Source of the DNA: Clostridiales bacterium
Lineage (GTDB): Bacteria > Bacillota > Clostridia > Oscillospirales > Oscillospiraceae
NCBI GenBank assembly: GCA_022764045.1
Contig: JALERU010000058.1
Location: forward strand, 27,888 to 91,887
Length of the DNA: 64,000 nt
Direction: 5' to 3'
How positions within the stretch are numbered: the stretch's first letter is position 1; each line of letters starts with the position of its first letter. The notes beneath the pieces are model-generated. The model worked only from the letters and a program-made list of their open reading frames with translations. It made no database searches and was not told where the DNA came from. Positions 49,475 to 58,078 of this stretch are shown here, in pieces. A program made the translations under genes and the position numbers.

Positions 49475-49969
49475 ATGAAAAAGGGACTTATTTTGGCGAT
49501 TGGGCTCTGCCTGGTGGTGGTGTGTGTGGCGCTCCTCTGGCAAAATAGCTGGGCATCGGAGCTGTCCAGGCGTTTGGGGGTGGATCTTTTCCAGGGAACC
49601 CTGGTAGAAGAGGAGGACACCCACGGGGGATTTCACGGGGATGGAGAGCGCCGGGTGGTCCTCTCCTTTGCCGGAGGCGACCTGTCCCCCCGTTTGGAGA
49701 AGGCGGCGGGCTGGCAGCCCTTCCCTCTGCCGGAGGAGCTGTCCACCGCTCTGTACGGAAGGACCTGGGAGGGGGGGCGAGAGGGCCCTTGTATTGGATT
49801 CCCCATGCCGCCGGTGACCCGGGGCTTTTTCTGGTTTCAGGACCGCCACAGCCAAGCCGCCGACTCTGCCGATCCCAGCCAGCTCTACGAGCGGTGGTCT
49901 TACAATTTTACCGTGGCCGTTTATGATGAGGACACACAGCGGCTGTATTATATAGAAGTGGATACTTGA
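49475..49969 (+). CDS. Hypothetical exported or membrane-anchored protein
   Basis: A 164-aa protein with an N-terminal hydrophobic segment (residues 4-23) and a soluble part without a motif I recognise (PFPLPEELSTALYGRTWEGG; YNFTVAVYDEDTQRLYYIEV). GAGGGGGGAATGAA precedes ATG 49475 and AT-rich sequence upstream suggests its own promoter. It stands alone between the surface cluster and a repeat region. Confidence 0.7.
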   Translation: MKKGLILAIGLCLVVVCVALLWQNSWASELSRRLGVDLFQGTLVEEEDTHGGFHGDGERRVVLSFAGGDLSPRLEKAAGWQPFPLPEELSTALYGRTWEGGREGPCIGFPMPPVTRGFFWFQDRHSQAADSADPSQLYERWSYNFTVAVYDEDTQRLYYIEVDT

Positions 49970-50031
49970 GGGGTGTGAAGGAGAGGGGGTGGGTGTGTCT
50001 GTTACCTGCGCTGCGGAACCCTCAACGCTCG

Positions 50032-50206
50032 CCCTCATCCGACCCGGCCCGAAGGGCCGGCCCACCTCCCCCCCCCCCAGGGGAAGGCGATTGGCAAAAC
50101 CTGTATGGCCTATTGTAGAAAACTACCGTAGCACCCCCCCAACGTAGCCTAATAGAGTAGGCTTCCCCTCTGGGGGAAGCTGTCAGCGGAGCTGACTGAT
50201 GAGGGG
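50032..50206. repeat. Inverted pair of GC-rich intergenic repeats
   Basis: Left arm 50032-50087 (CCCTCATC...GGGGAAGG) and right arm 50162-50206 (CTTCCCC...GATGAGGG) are inverted relative to each other, each with an internal hairpin (CGGCCCGAAGGGCCG; CAGCGGAGCTG). A 12-nt C run sits in the left arm. The centre (50088-50161) is unrelated. The arms resemble REP-like units common in Oscillospiraceae genomes (from memory). The gap 49970-50369 holds no gene. Confidence 0.6.
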
Positions 50207-50307
50207 GCGATGCGGAAGATCGGCGGGTAGAAGAATCCCGTTTCTCGAAAACCGTAGAGGCGGAAGTGGCAGGTTTCCACAAACGCCCTCACAGCCTCCT
50301 CTGTCCC

Positions 50308-50336
50308 TTGCCAGAATTGCCCCGCAATGCTATGAT
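50308..50336 (+). promoter_or_regulatory. Promoter of the LytS-like kinase gene
   Basis: TTGCCA (50308-50313) and TATGAT (50331-50336), 17-nt spacing, 33 nt before the kinase start. Confidence 0.65.
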
Positions 50337-50369
50337 AAAGGGAGACAACCGTCGAAAGGAGGTTCCCCC

Positions 50370-51668
50370 ATGGCGGAGATCAACGTGGCCCTGGAGTGCT
50401 TTGGCTGCCTACTCACCCTGATCCTGTTGGGCAGTCTTTTGGTCAGCGGAGACCGGGCTGATCCCTCCAACCGGCTGTTTGTGCTGGTTCTGTTGGTGAA
50501 CCTCTTTTGCTTGGGGGCCGACGCCTGGGCCTGGCAGTGGAACGGCACGGAGCATGTGTGGTGGAACTGGGTGGGAAACCTGGCCCAGTACCTGCTGAGC
50601 TACGGGCTGCTGCTGCTGTATTGCCGGTATTTACTGGAGCGGGTAGATCTCTGGCGGGAGGGCGTCTGGGTGCGACGGGGCGTTTGGCTTTTGGCCGGGG
50701 CGGGGGCCCTTTTGACGGTGGTGAGCCAATTTACGGGGCTTTTTTACACCATTACCCCGGAGAACCTCTGCCAGCGAGGGCCGGGCTTCTGGCTCTCCCA
50801 CGCCCTGGGCCTGGGGGCTTTGGCCCTGACAGGCGGGGAAATGGCCCGCCGGCGGCGCGCCCTCTGGCGGGAGGAGCGATCCCTGGCCCTCTATGTGCTG
50901 CTGCCCATGGGCGTCTTAGTGGCGGAGCTGGTTTGGCCGGAGATCACCCTGCTGGGCCTGGGGGCTACCCTGACCCTGGTGCTGGTCTTTGTGAACGTGC
51001 AGTTGCAGCAGAACCTGCGCCTGCGGGAGCGGGAAAAGGAGCTGGCGGAGAAAAAAATCGCCATTATGCTCAGCCAGATTCAGCCCCATTTTTTGTTCAA
51101 TATTTTAGGCAGCATTGAGTGGCTCTGCGAAACCGACCCGCCCAAGGCCCAGGAGGCCACCGATGAGCTGGCCCGGTTCCTCCGGGGAAACATGGACAGC
51201 CTGCGCAGCACCCGGACCATCCCGGCCAGCCGGGAGCTGGAGCACGTGCGCTGCTACCTGAACCTGGAGCGGATTCGCTTCGGCGACCACCTGAGGGTGG
51301 AATATGAGATTGAAACCAGCGACTTTTTTCTCCCCGCCCTGAGCCTCCAGCCCCTGGTGGAGAACGCCGTCCGCCACGGGGTGACCAAGCGGGAGGAAGG
51401 GGGGACCATTTGGGTCTCTACCTGGGAGAGCAAGGAGGCCTATCTGGTGACCATCCGGGACGACGGCGTGGGCTTTGACCCCGCCCGTCCCCAAAAGGAC
51501 GGGCGGGAGCACGTGGGCATTGAGAATGTCCGCAGCCGTCTGGCAGCCCAGTGCGACGGGCTGCTGACCATTGCCAGCCGGCCGGGGCAGGGTACCGTGG
51601 CCCAAGTGCGCATCCCCAAAACCACCGGCCAAGGAAAGGAGAATCCCCATGCGGATCATCGCGGCTGA
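50370..51668 (+). CDS. LytS/YehU-type sensor histidine kinase
   Basis: A 432-aa kinase with six or seven N-terminal membrane helices (residues ~5-210), then the His_kinase box LSQIQPHFLFNILGSIEWL and an HATPase domain (LSLQPLVENAVRHG, DDGVGFDP, GIENVRSRL). The multi-helix sensor resembles peptide- or small-molecule-sensing LytS kinases. AAAGGAGG lies upstream of ATG 50370. The stop overlaps the next regulator gene by 20 nt. Confidence 0.92.
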   Translation: MAEINVALECFGCLLTLILLGSLLVSGDRADPSNRLFVLVLLVNLFCLGADAWAWQWNGTEHVWWNWVGNLAQYLLSYGLLLLYCRYLLERVDLWREGVWVRRGVWLLAGAGALLTVVSQFTGLFYTITPENLCQRGPGFWLSHALGLGALALTGGEMARRRRALWREERSLALYVLLPMGVLVAELVWPEITLLGLGATLTLVLVFVNVQLQQNLRLREREKELAEKKIAIMLSQIQPHFLFNILGSIEWLCETDPPKAQEATDELARFLRGNMDSLRSTRTIPASRELEHVRCYLNLERIRFGDHLRVEYEIETSDFFLPALSLQPLVENAVRHGVTKREEGGTIWVSTWESKEAYLVTIRDDGVGFDPARPQKDGREHVGIENVRSRLAAQCDGLLTIASRPGQGTVAQVRIPKTTGQGKENPHADHRG

Positions 51669-52449
51669 CGACGAAACCCTGATGCTGAATATGCTCACCG
51701 ACCGCATCCGGCAGGCCTGCCCCCAGGCGGAGGTCCGCCCTTTTCCCAGCGCCCGCAAGCTGCTGGAATGGCTGGAGGAGACCGGGGAGCCCTTTGATGC
51801 GGCCTTTTTGGACATTGAGATGCCAGGGATCAGCGGCATTGCCCTGGCCCAGCGGCTCAAGGAGCTCTGCCCCAAGGGGAACCTGATCTTTGTGACGGGA
51901 TACTCCCAGTACATGGCGGAGGCCTTTCAGCTCCACGCCAGCGGGTATATTATGAAGCCAGTCACCGTCAAGGCGGTGGAGGAGGAGCTGCGAAACCTCC
52001 GCTACCCCCCCGCCCAGCCGGAGCGCCGGCCCCTGCGGGTGCAGACCTTTGGAAATTTCGAGGTCTTTTACCAGGGCCAGCCCGTCCACTTTAGCCGCAG
52101 CCGCACCAAGGAACTCTTCGCCTACCTCATCGACCGCCGGGGGGCGGGGAGCACCATGGGGGAGCTCATCTCCATCCTGTGGGAGGGGCGGCTGGACACG
52201 CCCAGCGTCCGCAGCCAGCTCCGCAGCCTGATTACCGACCTGCGGACCACGTTACAGGGCCTGGGCCAGGCAGATATCATCATTAAGCAGCGGGACCTGA
52301 TCGCCGTGGACCCGGAGGGAGTGGACTGTGACTATTACCGCTATCTGGCCGGGGAACGGAGTGAAGCCAGCACCTTCCGGGGGGAGTACATGACCAACTA
52401 CTCCTGGGGCGAAACCACTCTGGGCGCCTTAACCAGAAAGGACGGGTGA
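51649..52449 (+). CDS. Response regulator with SARP/OmpR-like winged-helix output
   Basis: A 266-aa regulator: receiver domain 1-115 (DD at 7-8, AFLDIEMPGISG phospho-Asp, KPVT) followed not by the LytTR domain usual for LytS partners but by a winged helix (about 128-215; RVQTFGNFEVFYQG, SRSRTKELFAYLIDRRG) of the SARP N-terminal type, without an obvious BTAD repeat region. AAAGGAG precedes ATG 51649. Targets unknown. Confidence 0.85.
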   Translation: MRIIAADDETLMLNMLTDRIRQACPQAEVRPFPSARKLLEWLEETGEPFDAAFLDIEMPGISGIALAQRLKELCPKGNLIFVTGYSQYMAEAFQLHASGYIMKPVTVKAVEEELRNLRYPPAQPERRPLRVQTFGNFEVFYQGQPVHFSRSRTKELFAYLIDRRGAGSTMGELISILWEGRLDTPSVRSQLRSLITDLRTTLQGLGQADIIIKQRDLIAVDPEGVDCDYYRYLAGERSEASTFRGEYMTNYSWGETTLGALTRKDG

Positions 52450-52557
52450 GCCACCATCACCAATTCCCCCTTGTCAAAGGGGGAATCCCCGCGCCTTTGG
52501 CCGCATAGGTTTATCCCAAACCAGGTCGTCTGGCACGACCGGAAAGGGAGGGGTCCT

Positions 52558-53835
52558 ATGGGCCGGGGAGGAAGACAAGCAAGCCGCCTGTGGCGGGTGG
52601 GCGTATACATTCGCCTGTCCCGGGACGACGGGCGGCAGGAGAGCCTCAGCGTCCAGAACCAGCGGAAGATTCTGCTGGACTATTTGGAACAGGAGTTCCA
52701 AGGCCAGTGGGAGCTGGCGGGGATCTATGTAGACGACGGGCTCACCGGTACCGACGACAGCCGGGAGAGCTTTCAGCGGATGATCGGGGACATGAAGGCG
52801 GGAAAGGTCAACTGCATCCTGTGCAAAACCCTGTCCCGTGCCTTTCGGAACTACGCCGACCAGGGGTATTTCCTGGAGGAGGTCTTCCCCCGGTACCGTA
52901 CCCGGTTCATTGCCCTGGGCAGCCCTAGGGTGGACAGCTTTCTGGACCCGGAGGCGGTGCAGATGGGGTTGGAGATCCCCATCAACGGCATCCTCAACGA
53001 CCGCTACGCCGCCAAAACCTCGGCGGACGTCCGGCGGACCCTGGACATGAAGCGGCGGCGGGGGGAGTTTATCGGCTCCTTTGCCCCCTATGGATACGCC
53101 AAAGACCCCCAGGACAAAAACTCCCTCATCCCCGACCCAGAGGCGGCCCGGGTGGTGGGGGAGATCTTTCAGTGGTACACCCAGGGCATGGGAAAGGGGG
53201 CCATCGCCGGCCGGCTGAACCAGGCGGGAGAGCCCAACCCCACGGCCTATAAGGCCCGGCAGGGCTCCAACTACCGCCGCCCCGGCGGAGCCAGCGACGG
53301 CCTGTGGTCGGCGGCCACCGTGGGGCGCATCCTGCAAAACCCTGTCTATGCCGGCACCCTGGTCCAGGGCCGCCAGCGGGTGGTGAGCTATAAGGTCCAC
53401 CAGACGGTGGAGGTTCCCAGGGAGGGGTGGTATGTGGTGGAGGGAACCCATCCCCCCATCGTTCCGCCTGCCCTCTTCCGGCGGGCCCAAGACCTGGCCC
53501 GGCGGGACACCCGGCGGGCACCGGGCCGAGGGGAGGTCCACCTCTTCGCGGGGCTGCTCCGGTGCGCCGACTGCGGGAAAGCCATGAGCCGCAAGACCGC
53601 CCGGAACCTTGCCTACTACACCTGCTCCACCTATCGCCGCAAGTCCAAAACCGCCTGCACCAAGCACACCATCCGGGAGGACCGCCTGCGCGCCCAGGTG
53701 GCCCAGGCACTGGGAGCGGGGGAGGAGGACCTTTCCCGGGGGCTTTTGTTTGAGAAGGTAAAGGAAATCCTGGTCCACGAGGGTGGGGAGATCACCCTCT
53801 GCCCCCTGATTTCTGGGGAAGGGACAGAAATTTAA
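52558..53835 (+). CDS. Solitary serine recombinase
   Basis: A 425-aa enzyme: resolvase domain with catalytic Ser 21 (YIRLSRDD), YVDDGLTG, LCKTLSRAFRN; recombinase domain (FIGSFAPYGYAKD; GRILQNPVYAGTLVQG); zinc ribbon CADCGKAMSRK ... YYTCSTY ... CTKH. It is complete and has AAAGGGAGG before ATG 52558. No phage or conjugation genes flank it; chromosomal regulators lie on both sides. Its 3' end overlaps the PhoP boxes of the next operon. It may be a small inserted element or a domesticated recombinase. Confidence 0.92.
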   Translation: MGRGGRQASRLWRVGVYIRLSRDDGRQESLSVQNQRKILLDYLEQEFQGQWELAGIYVDDGLTGTDDSRESFQRMIGDMKAGKVNCILCKTLSRAFRNYADQGYFLEEVFPRYRTRFIALGSPRVDSFLDPEAVQMGLEIPINGILNDRYAAKTSADVRRTLDMKRRRGEFIGSFAPYGYAKDPQDKNSLIPDPEAARVVGEIFQWYTQGMGKGAIAGRLNQAGEPNPTAYKARQGSNYRRPGGASDGLWSAATVGRILQNPVYAGTLVQGRQRVVSYKVHQTVEVPREGWYVVEGTHPPIVPPALFRRAQDLARRDTRRAPGRGEVHLFAGLLRCADCGKAMSRKTARNLAYYTCSTYRRKSKTACTKHTIREDRLRAQVAQALGAGEEDLSRGLLFEKVKEILVHEGGEITLCPLISGEGTEI

Positions 53836-53886
53836 CATAAATTTAACATACCAGTGGTTTTTTATTTTACATGGCGGGGATAGACT
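53831..53886 (+). promoter_or_regulatory. PhoP-controlled promoter of phoPR
   Basis: TTAACA repeats at 53832 and 53843 (11-nt period), GTGGTTTTTT, TTTTAC at 53865 and -10 TAGACT at 53881. The distance from the first box to the -10 is 49 nt, the same as at pstS and the Na/Pi gene. No -35 box is present, as expected for an activator-dependent promoter. Confidence 0.7.
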
Positions 53887-53925
53887 ACAGATAAAACCGG
53901 GAAACCCCGGGAGGAGGCGAGGAGG

Positions 53926-54606
53926 ATGGAACGGATCTATTTGCTGGAGGACGACGACAGCATCCGCAAGCTGGTGATCTACGCCCTGGGCAGCCAGGGA
54001 TATGAGGCCCTGGGGTTTGACCACCCCGCCGAGTTTTGGAAGGCCATGGAGGGTCCCCAGCCGGCTCTGGTCCTGCTGGACATCATGCTGCCGGAGGAGG
54101 ACGGGCTGTCCATCCTCCAAAAGCTGCGGGCCTCCGCCGTCACCAAAAAGCTGCCGGTGATCATGCTCACCGCCAAGAACACCGAGTATGACCGGGTGGT
54201 GGGCCTGGACAGCGGCGCCGACGACTTTATCTCCAAGCCCTTTGGCATGATGGAGTTGGTGGCCCGGGTCCGGGCCGTCCTCCGCCGAGCCGAAAAGAAG
54301 GAATGGCAGGGGGACTACCAGGTGGGGCCCCTGTTCGTGAGCCCCCAGCGCCATCTGGTCCAGGTGGCGGGGGAGGAGGTCTTGCTGACCAACAAGGAAT
54401 TTGCCCTGCTATGCCTGCTGCTGGAGCACCAGGGCATGGCCATGACCCGGGACGCCATCATGGATGGGGTCTGGGGCCAGGAGTTCAGCCGGGAAAACCG
54501 GACCCTGGACGTCCATGTGCGCACCCTGCGGACCAAGCTGGGGGCTGCCGGGCAGCTCATTGAGACCGTCCGAGGGGTGGGCTACAAGATCGGAGGTTCC
54601 CTGTGA
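53926..54606 (+). CDS. phoP: PhoP/PhoB-type response regulator
   Basis: A 226-aa OmpR-family regulator: receiver (EDDD at 6-9, VLLDIMLPEEDG, SKPF) and winged helix (LLTNKEFALLCLLLEHQG; TLDVHVRTLRTKLG; VRGVGYKI). It heads the phosphate regulon and overlaps phoR by 4 nt. PhoP boxes precede it and also pstS and the Na/Pi transporter. Confidence 0.94.
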   Translation: MERIYLLEDDDSIRKLVIYALGSQGYEALGFDHPAEFWKAMEGPQPALVLLDIMLPEEDGLSILQKLRASAVTKKLPVIMLTAKNTEYDRVVGLDSGADDFISKPFGMMELVARVRAVLRRAEKKEWQGDYQVGPLFVSPQRHLVQVAGEEVLLTNKEFALLCLLLEHQGMAMTRDAIMDGVWGQEFSRENRTLDVHVRTLRTKLGAAGQLIETVRGVGYKIGGSL

Positions 54607-56252
54607 CAGGAAAGATTTTTCGCAGCTGTGTCCTGGTGGGCCTGGCGGTGATGGCCCTGTGCACGGTGCTCTTTGCGGTGGTTATGGCCAAGGAGTATGA
54701 GCAGGAGGTCTACCGCCGCCTGGAGGAGGAAATGCTCTATGTCCGCCAGGGAATGGAGGCGGAGGGGGAGACCTATCTGAAGGGCCTGGACGCCACCCAG
54801 CGCATCACTTGGGTGGCCGCCGACGGCACGGTCCTCTATGACAGCGTGGCGGACCCCGCCGCCATGGAAAACCACGGGGACCGGGCGGAGATCCGCCAGG
54901 CCCTGGAGGAGGGCGTGGGGCGGGACAAGCATTTGTCCGACACCCTGCTGCAAAAAAATCTCTACTATGCTGCCCGGCTGTCTGACGGCACGGTGCTGCG
55001 GCTGTCCTGCGTGGAGACCACGGGGGCGGCTTTGGTGCTGGGCATCCTGCAGCCGGTGCTGTGGATTTTGGTGCTGGCGGTGATCCTCTCCGGCGTGCTG
55101 GCCTCCCGGCTGGCCCGGCAGATCACCCGGCCCATCAACGGCATCGACCTGGAGCACCCCAGGCTGGAGGAGACCTATGAGGAGCTTTTCCCCCTGGTCA
55201 GCCGCCTGCGGGAGCAGAACCGCACCATTGGCCGCCAGATGGAGGAGCTCAGCCGCCGCCAGCGGGAGTTTACCGCCTTGACCGAAAATATGAGCGAGGG
55301 CGTGCTGGTCATTGACAGCCGCTACACCATCCTCTCCGGCAACCAGAGCGCCTACGGGCTGCTGGGGGAGGAGACGACCCCGGAGCACCTGCGCCAGGAC
55401 CGGTGCCGCCGGGAGATCTGGGAGGCCGCTGGAAAGGCCCTGGCCGGCCGCCACACAGAGCGCCTGATGACGGCGGAAAACCGGACCTTTGAGATTCTGG
55501 CCAGCCCCGTTACCGCCAGCGGCCAGGTCACCGGAGGGGTGATCCTTCTGGTGGACGTCACCGAGCGGGAGGAGCGGGAGAGCCTGCGGCGGGAATTTTC
55601 CGCCAACGTCTCCCACGAGCTGAAAACCCCCCTGACTTCCATCTCTGGCTTCGCTGAGCTCATGAAAGAGGGCCTGGTGGAGGAGGAGACCATGCGGGAG
55701 TTCGCCGGGGACATCTACAAGGCCTGCGCCCAGCTCATCGCCCTCATTGACGACATTCTGAAGCTCTCCCGCCTGGACGAGGGCTCGGAGGAGCTGGTGG
55801 AGGAGCTGGTGGACCTGTACCCGCTGGCCCAGGAGGTTCTGGAAGAACTTCAGCCCACCGCCGACAGGCGGCAGGTGACCCTCTCCCTGGAGGGGAGCAG
55901 CCAGACCGTCCAAGGGGTGTGGCGGCTCCTCCGCGAAATGGTCTACAACCTCTGCGACAACGCCATCAAGTACAACAAGGAGGCCGGTTCGGTCACCGTC
56001 CGGGTGACCGGAGATGAAAAGCAGGCTGTCCTGTCCGTGGCGGACACGGGCATTGGCATCTCCAAAGGGCAGCAGAGCCGAGTCTTTGAGCGGTTCTACC
56101 GGGTGGATAAAAGCCATTCCCGCCGGATGGGTGGCACCGGGCTGGGCCTTTCCATCGTCAAGCACGGGGCGCAATTTCACAATGCAACGCTGGTTCTGGA
56201 CAGTGAGCCGGGAACCGGCACGACCATAACACTGACATTTAGGAAGAAGTGA
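54603..56252 (+). CDS. phoR: PhoR-type sensor histidine kinase
   Basis: A 549-aa membrane kinase: TM1 (8-28), extracytoplasmic loop, TM2 (about 143-165), PAS domain (MSEGVLVIDSRYTILSGNQSA), HisKA box FSANVSHELKTPLTSISGF and HATPase (EMVYNLCDNAIKYN, DTGIGISK, GGTGLGLSIVKHG). The start is GTG (GTGACAGG) overlapping phoP. It senses phosphate limitation, usually via the Pst system and PhoU. Confidence 0.94.
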   Translation: MTGKIFRSCVLVGLAVMALCTVLFAVVMAKEYEQEVYRRLEEEMLYVRQGMEAEGETYLKGLDATQRITWVAADGTVLYDSVADPAAMENHGDRAEIRQALEEGVGRDKHLSDTLLQKNLYYAARLSDGTVLRLSCVETTGAALVLGILQPVLWILVLAVILSGVLASRLARQITRPINGIDLEHPRLEETYEELFPLVSRLREQNRTIGRQMEELSRRQREFTALTENMSEGVLVIDSRYTILSGNQSAYGLLGEETTPEHLRQDRCRREIWEAAGKALAGRHTERLMTAENRTFEILASPVTASGQVTGGVILLVDVTEREERESLRREFSANVSHELKTPLTSISGFAELMKEGLVEEETMREFAGDIYKACAQLIALIDDILKLSRLDEGSEELVEELVDLYPLAQEVLEELQPTADRRQVTLSLEGSSQTVQGVWRLLREMVYNLCDNAIKYNKEAGSVTVRVTGDEKQAVLSVADTGIGISKGQQSRVFERFYRVDKSHSRRMGGTGLGLSIVKHGAQFHNATLVLDSEPGTGTTITLTFRKK

Positions 56253-56256
56253 TACA

Positions 56257-56916
56257 TTGATTACATTTGAACAAATTAAAAAGGACCCTGGCATCCGAAC
56301 CTATATCCAGAAGGCCGACGAGTCCCTCATTAACCTGGGCTTTACCGAGCACAGCTTCGCCCATGTGGGCCTGGTGGCTGCCAACAGCAAGTATATTTTG
56401 GAGACCCTTGGCTACTCGGAGCGGGAGGTGGAGCTGGTTCAGATTGCCGCCTATCTCCACGACATCGGCAACCTGGTCAACCGCATCGACCACTCCCAGA
56501 GCGGAGCGGTGATGGCCTTCCGCCTGCTGGACCACCTGCATATGGACCCCCAGGACATCGCCGAGGTGGTCACCGCCATCGGCAACCACGACGAGGGCAC
56601 GGGCACCCCTGTGAGTCCCCTGGCCGCCGCCCTGATTTTAGCGGACAAATCCGACGTCCGCCGCAGCCGGGTACGCAACCGGGACACCAGCAAGTTTGAC
56701 ATCCACGACCGGGTGAACTACTCGGTGACCAAGGCGGAGCTGAAGATCAACGAGAGCAAGACCCTCATCAAACTCAAGCTCCACATCGACACCCGCTACG
56801 GCTCGGTGATGGATTACTTTGAGATCTTCATGGGCCGCATGAGCCTCTGCCGCAAGGCGGCGGAGACCCTGGGCCTGCAATTTAAGCTGATTATCAATGA
56901 GCAGCAGCTGATTTGA
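56257..56916 (+). CDS. HD-domain phosphohydrolase
   Basis: A 219-aa HD-domain protein. Metal ligands are visible: H in EHSFAHVGLV, HD in AAYLHDIGN, H in IGNHDEG and D in LILADKSDV. The C-terminus (100 residues) has the mixed helix-strand found in this family. The start is TTG behind AGGAAG. It follows phoR by 4 nt and ends before a strong terminator, so it belongs to the phoPR transcript. The substrate, perhaps a nucleotide, is unknown. Confidence 0.85.
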   Translation: MITFEQIKKDPGIRTYIQKADESLINLGFTEHSFAHVGLVAANSKYILETLGYSEREVELVQIAAYLHDIGNLVNRIDHSQSGAVMAFRLLDHLHMDPQDIAEVVTAIGNHDEGTGTPVSPLAAALILADKSDVRRSRVRNRDTSKFDIHDRVNYSVTKAELKINESKTLIKLKLHIDTRYGSVMDYFEIFMGRMSLCRKAAETLGLQFKLIINEQQLI

Positions 56917-56936
56917 GTTTTTTCCCCTAAAACCCC

Positions 56937-56986
56937 AAAAAGACGCCGCCGCGAAACGATCTGTTTCGCGGCGGCGTCTTTTTTTG
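56937..56986 (+). terminator. Terminator after the phoPR-HD operon
   Basis: A 20-bp perfect stem (AGACGCCGCCGCGAAAC and its complement, extended by A/T pairs) with seven T. Confidence 0.92.
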
Positions 56987-57009
56987 ATTTTCACCCTGGA
57001 CCGGGGGAA

Positions 57010-57065
57010 TTTAACCGAAACTTTATCCTTCTTTGGTTTTTCCTTTAACCCAAGGCCGATACAAT
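57010..57065 (+). promoter_or_regulatory. PhoP-controlled promoter of pstSCAB-phoU
   Basis: TTAACC at 57011, TTATCC at 57023, TTTGGTTTTT at 57032, TTTAAC at 57044 and -10 TACAAT at 57060. Box-to--10 distance is 49 nt; TTTAAC to -10 is 10 nt, both identical to the other two Pho promoters. Confidence 0.75.
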
Positions 57066-57126
57066 GGACCTGTACAAAACAAGAACGCAAACCAAACCAT
57101 CCAAACAAGAAATGAGGAATGAAAAC

Positions 57127-57996
57127 ATGAAAAGAACCATGAAAAAAGCCATGAGTATGCTGGCCGCCTCCGCCCTTTTGGCCTTGACCCTTGCCGGCTG
57201 CGGAAACACCCCCGCGGAAAGCGACACCCCGGAGGAGGGCGGCGCTGCAGCCCTCTCGGGCACCGTGGCCACCAACGGCTCCACCTCCATGGAGAAGGTC
57301 ATCGGCAACCTGAAGGAGCAATTTGAGGCGGACAACAGCGGCGTCACCATCTCCTATGATGCCACCGGTTCCAGCGCCGGCATCGAGGCTGTGGCCAACG
57401 GCACAGCGGACATCGGCCTGTCCTCCCGGGCCATGAAGGATGAGGAGACCGCTGCCGGCCTCACCGGCACCACCATCGCCCTGGACGGCATCGCCATCAT
57501 CGTCAACGCCGGCAGCCAGGTGGAGGACCTCACCGTGGAGCAGATCGGCCAGATCTTCAAGGGAGAAATCACCAACTGGAGTGAAGTGGGCGGTGCCGAC
57601 GGCGAGATCGCCTGCATCGGACGGGAGAACAGCTCTGGCACCCGGGACGGCTTTGAGTCCATCACCGGCACCAAGGACGCCTGCAAGCTCAGCCAGGAGC
57701 TCACCTCCACCGGTGCGGTGATCGAGGCTGTGAAGAACAGCCCCAACGCCATCGGCTACGCCTCCCTGTCCTCTGTGGAGGGCCAGGAGGGCATCAAGGC
57801 CGTCACCGTGGGCGGGGTGGCCTGCTCTGAGGCCACCGTTCTGGACGGCACCTATGAGATCCAGCGCCCCTTTGTGCTGGTGACCAAGAACGACACCGCC
57901 CTCTCGGAGGCAGCCCAGGCCTTCTTTGACTATGCCACCGCCGCCGCCGCCGGCGACCTCATCCGCAACGCCGGCGCGGTCCCCGCAGCGAAGTAA
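57127..57996 (+). CDS. pstS: PstS phosphate-binding lipoprotein
   Basis: A 289-aa lipoprotein (lipobox LAGCG) with the PstS fold: NGSTSMEKV (phosphate loop), DIGLSSRAMKDEE, and SSGTRDGFESI (phosphate-binding SGTR). It captures phosphate for the PstCAB ABC importer. ATG 57127 has GAGGA upstream; the ORF extends further 5' but without signal peptide logic. Confidence 0.95.
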   Translation: MKRTMKKAMSMLAASALLALTLAGCGNTPAESDTPEEGGAAALSGTVATNGSTSMEKVIGNLKEQFEADNSGVTISYDATGSSAGIEAVANGTADIGLSSRAMKDEETAAGLTGTTIALDGIAIIVNAGSQVEDLTVEQIGQIFKGEITNWSEVGGADGEIACIGRENSSGTRDGFESITGTKDACKLSQELTSTGAVIEAVKNSPNAIGYASLSSVEGQEGIKAVTVGGVACSEATVLDGTYEIQRPFVLVTKNDTALSEAAQAFFDYATAAAAGDLIRNAGAVPAAK

Positions 57997-58078
57997 CAGG
58001 GGAAATCACCCGGGAAGGGACGGGGCGAAACGCCGTGCCCCTTCCCAGTATGATTTCACCGGAAAAAAGGAGTTTCCT

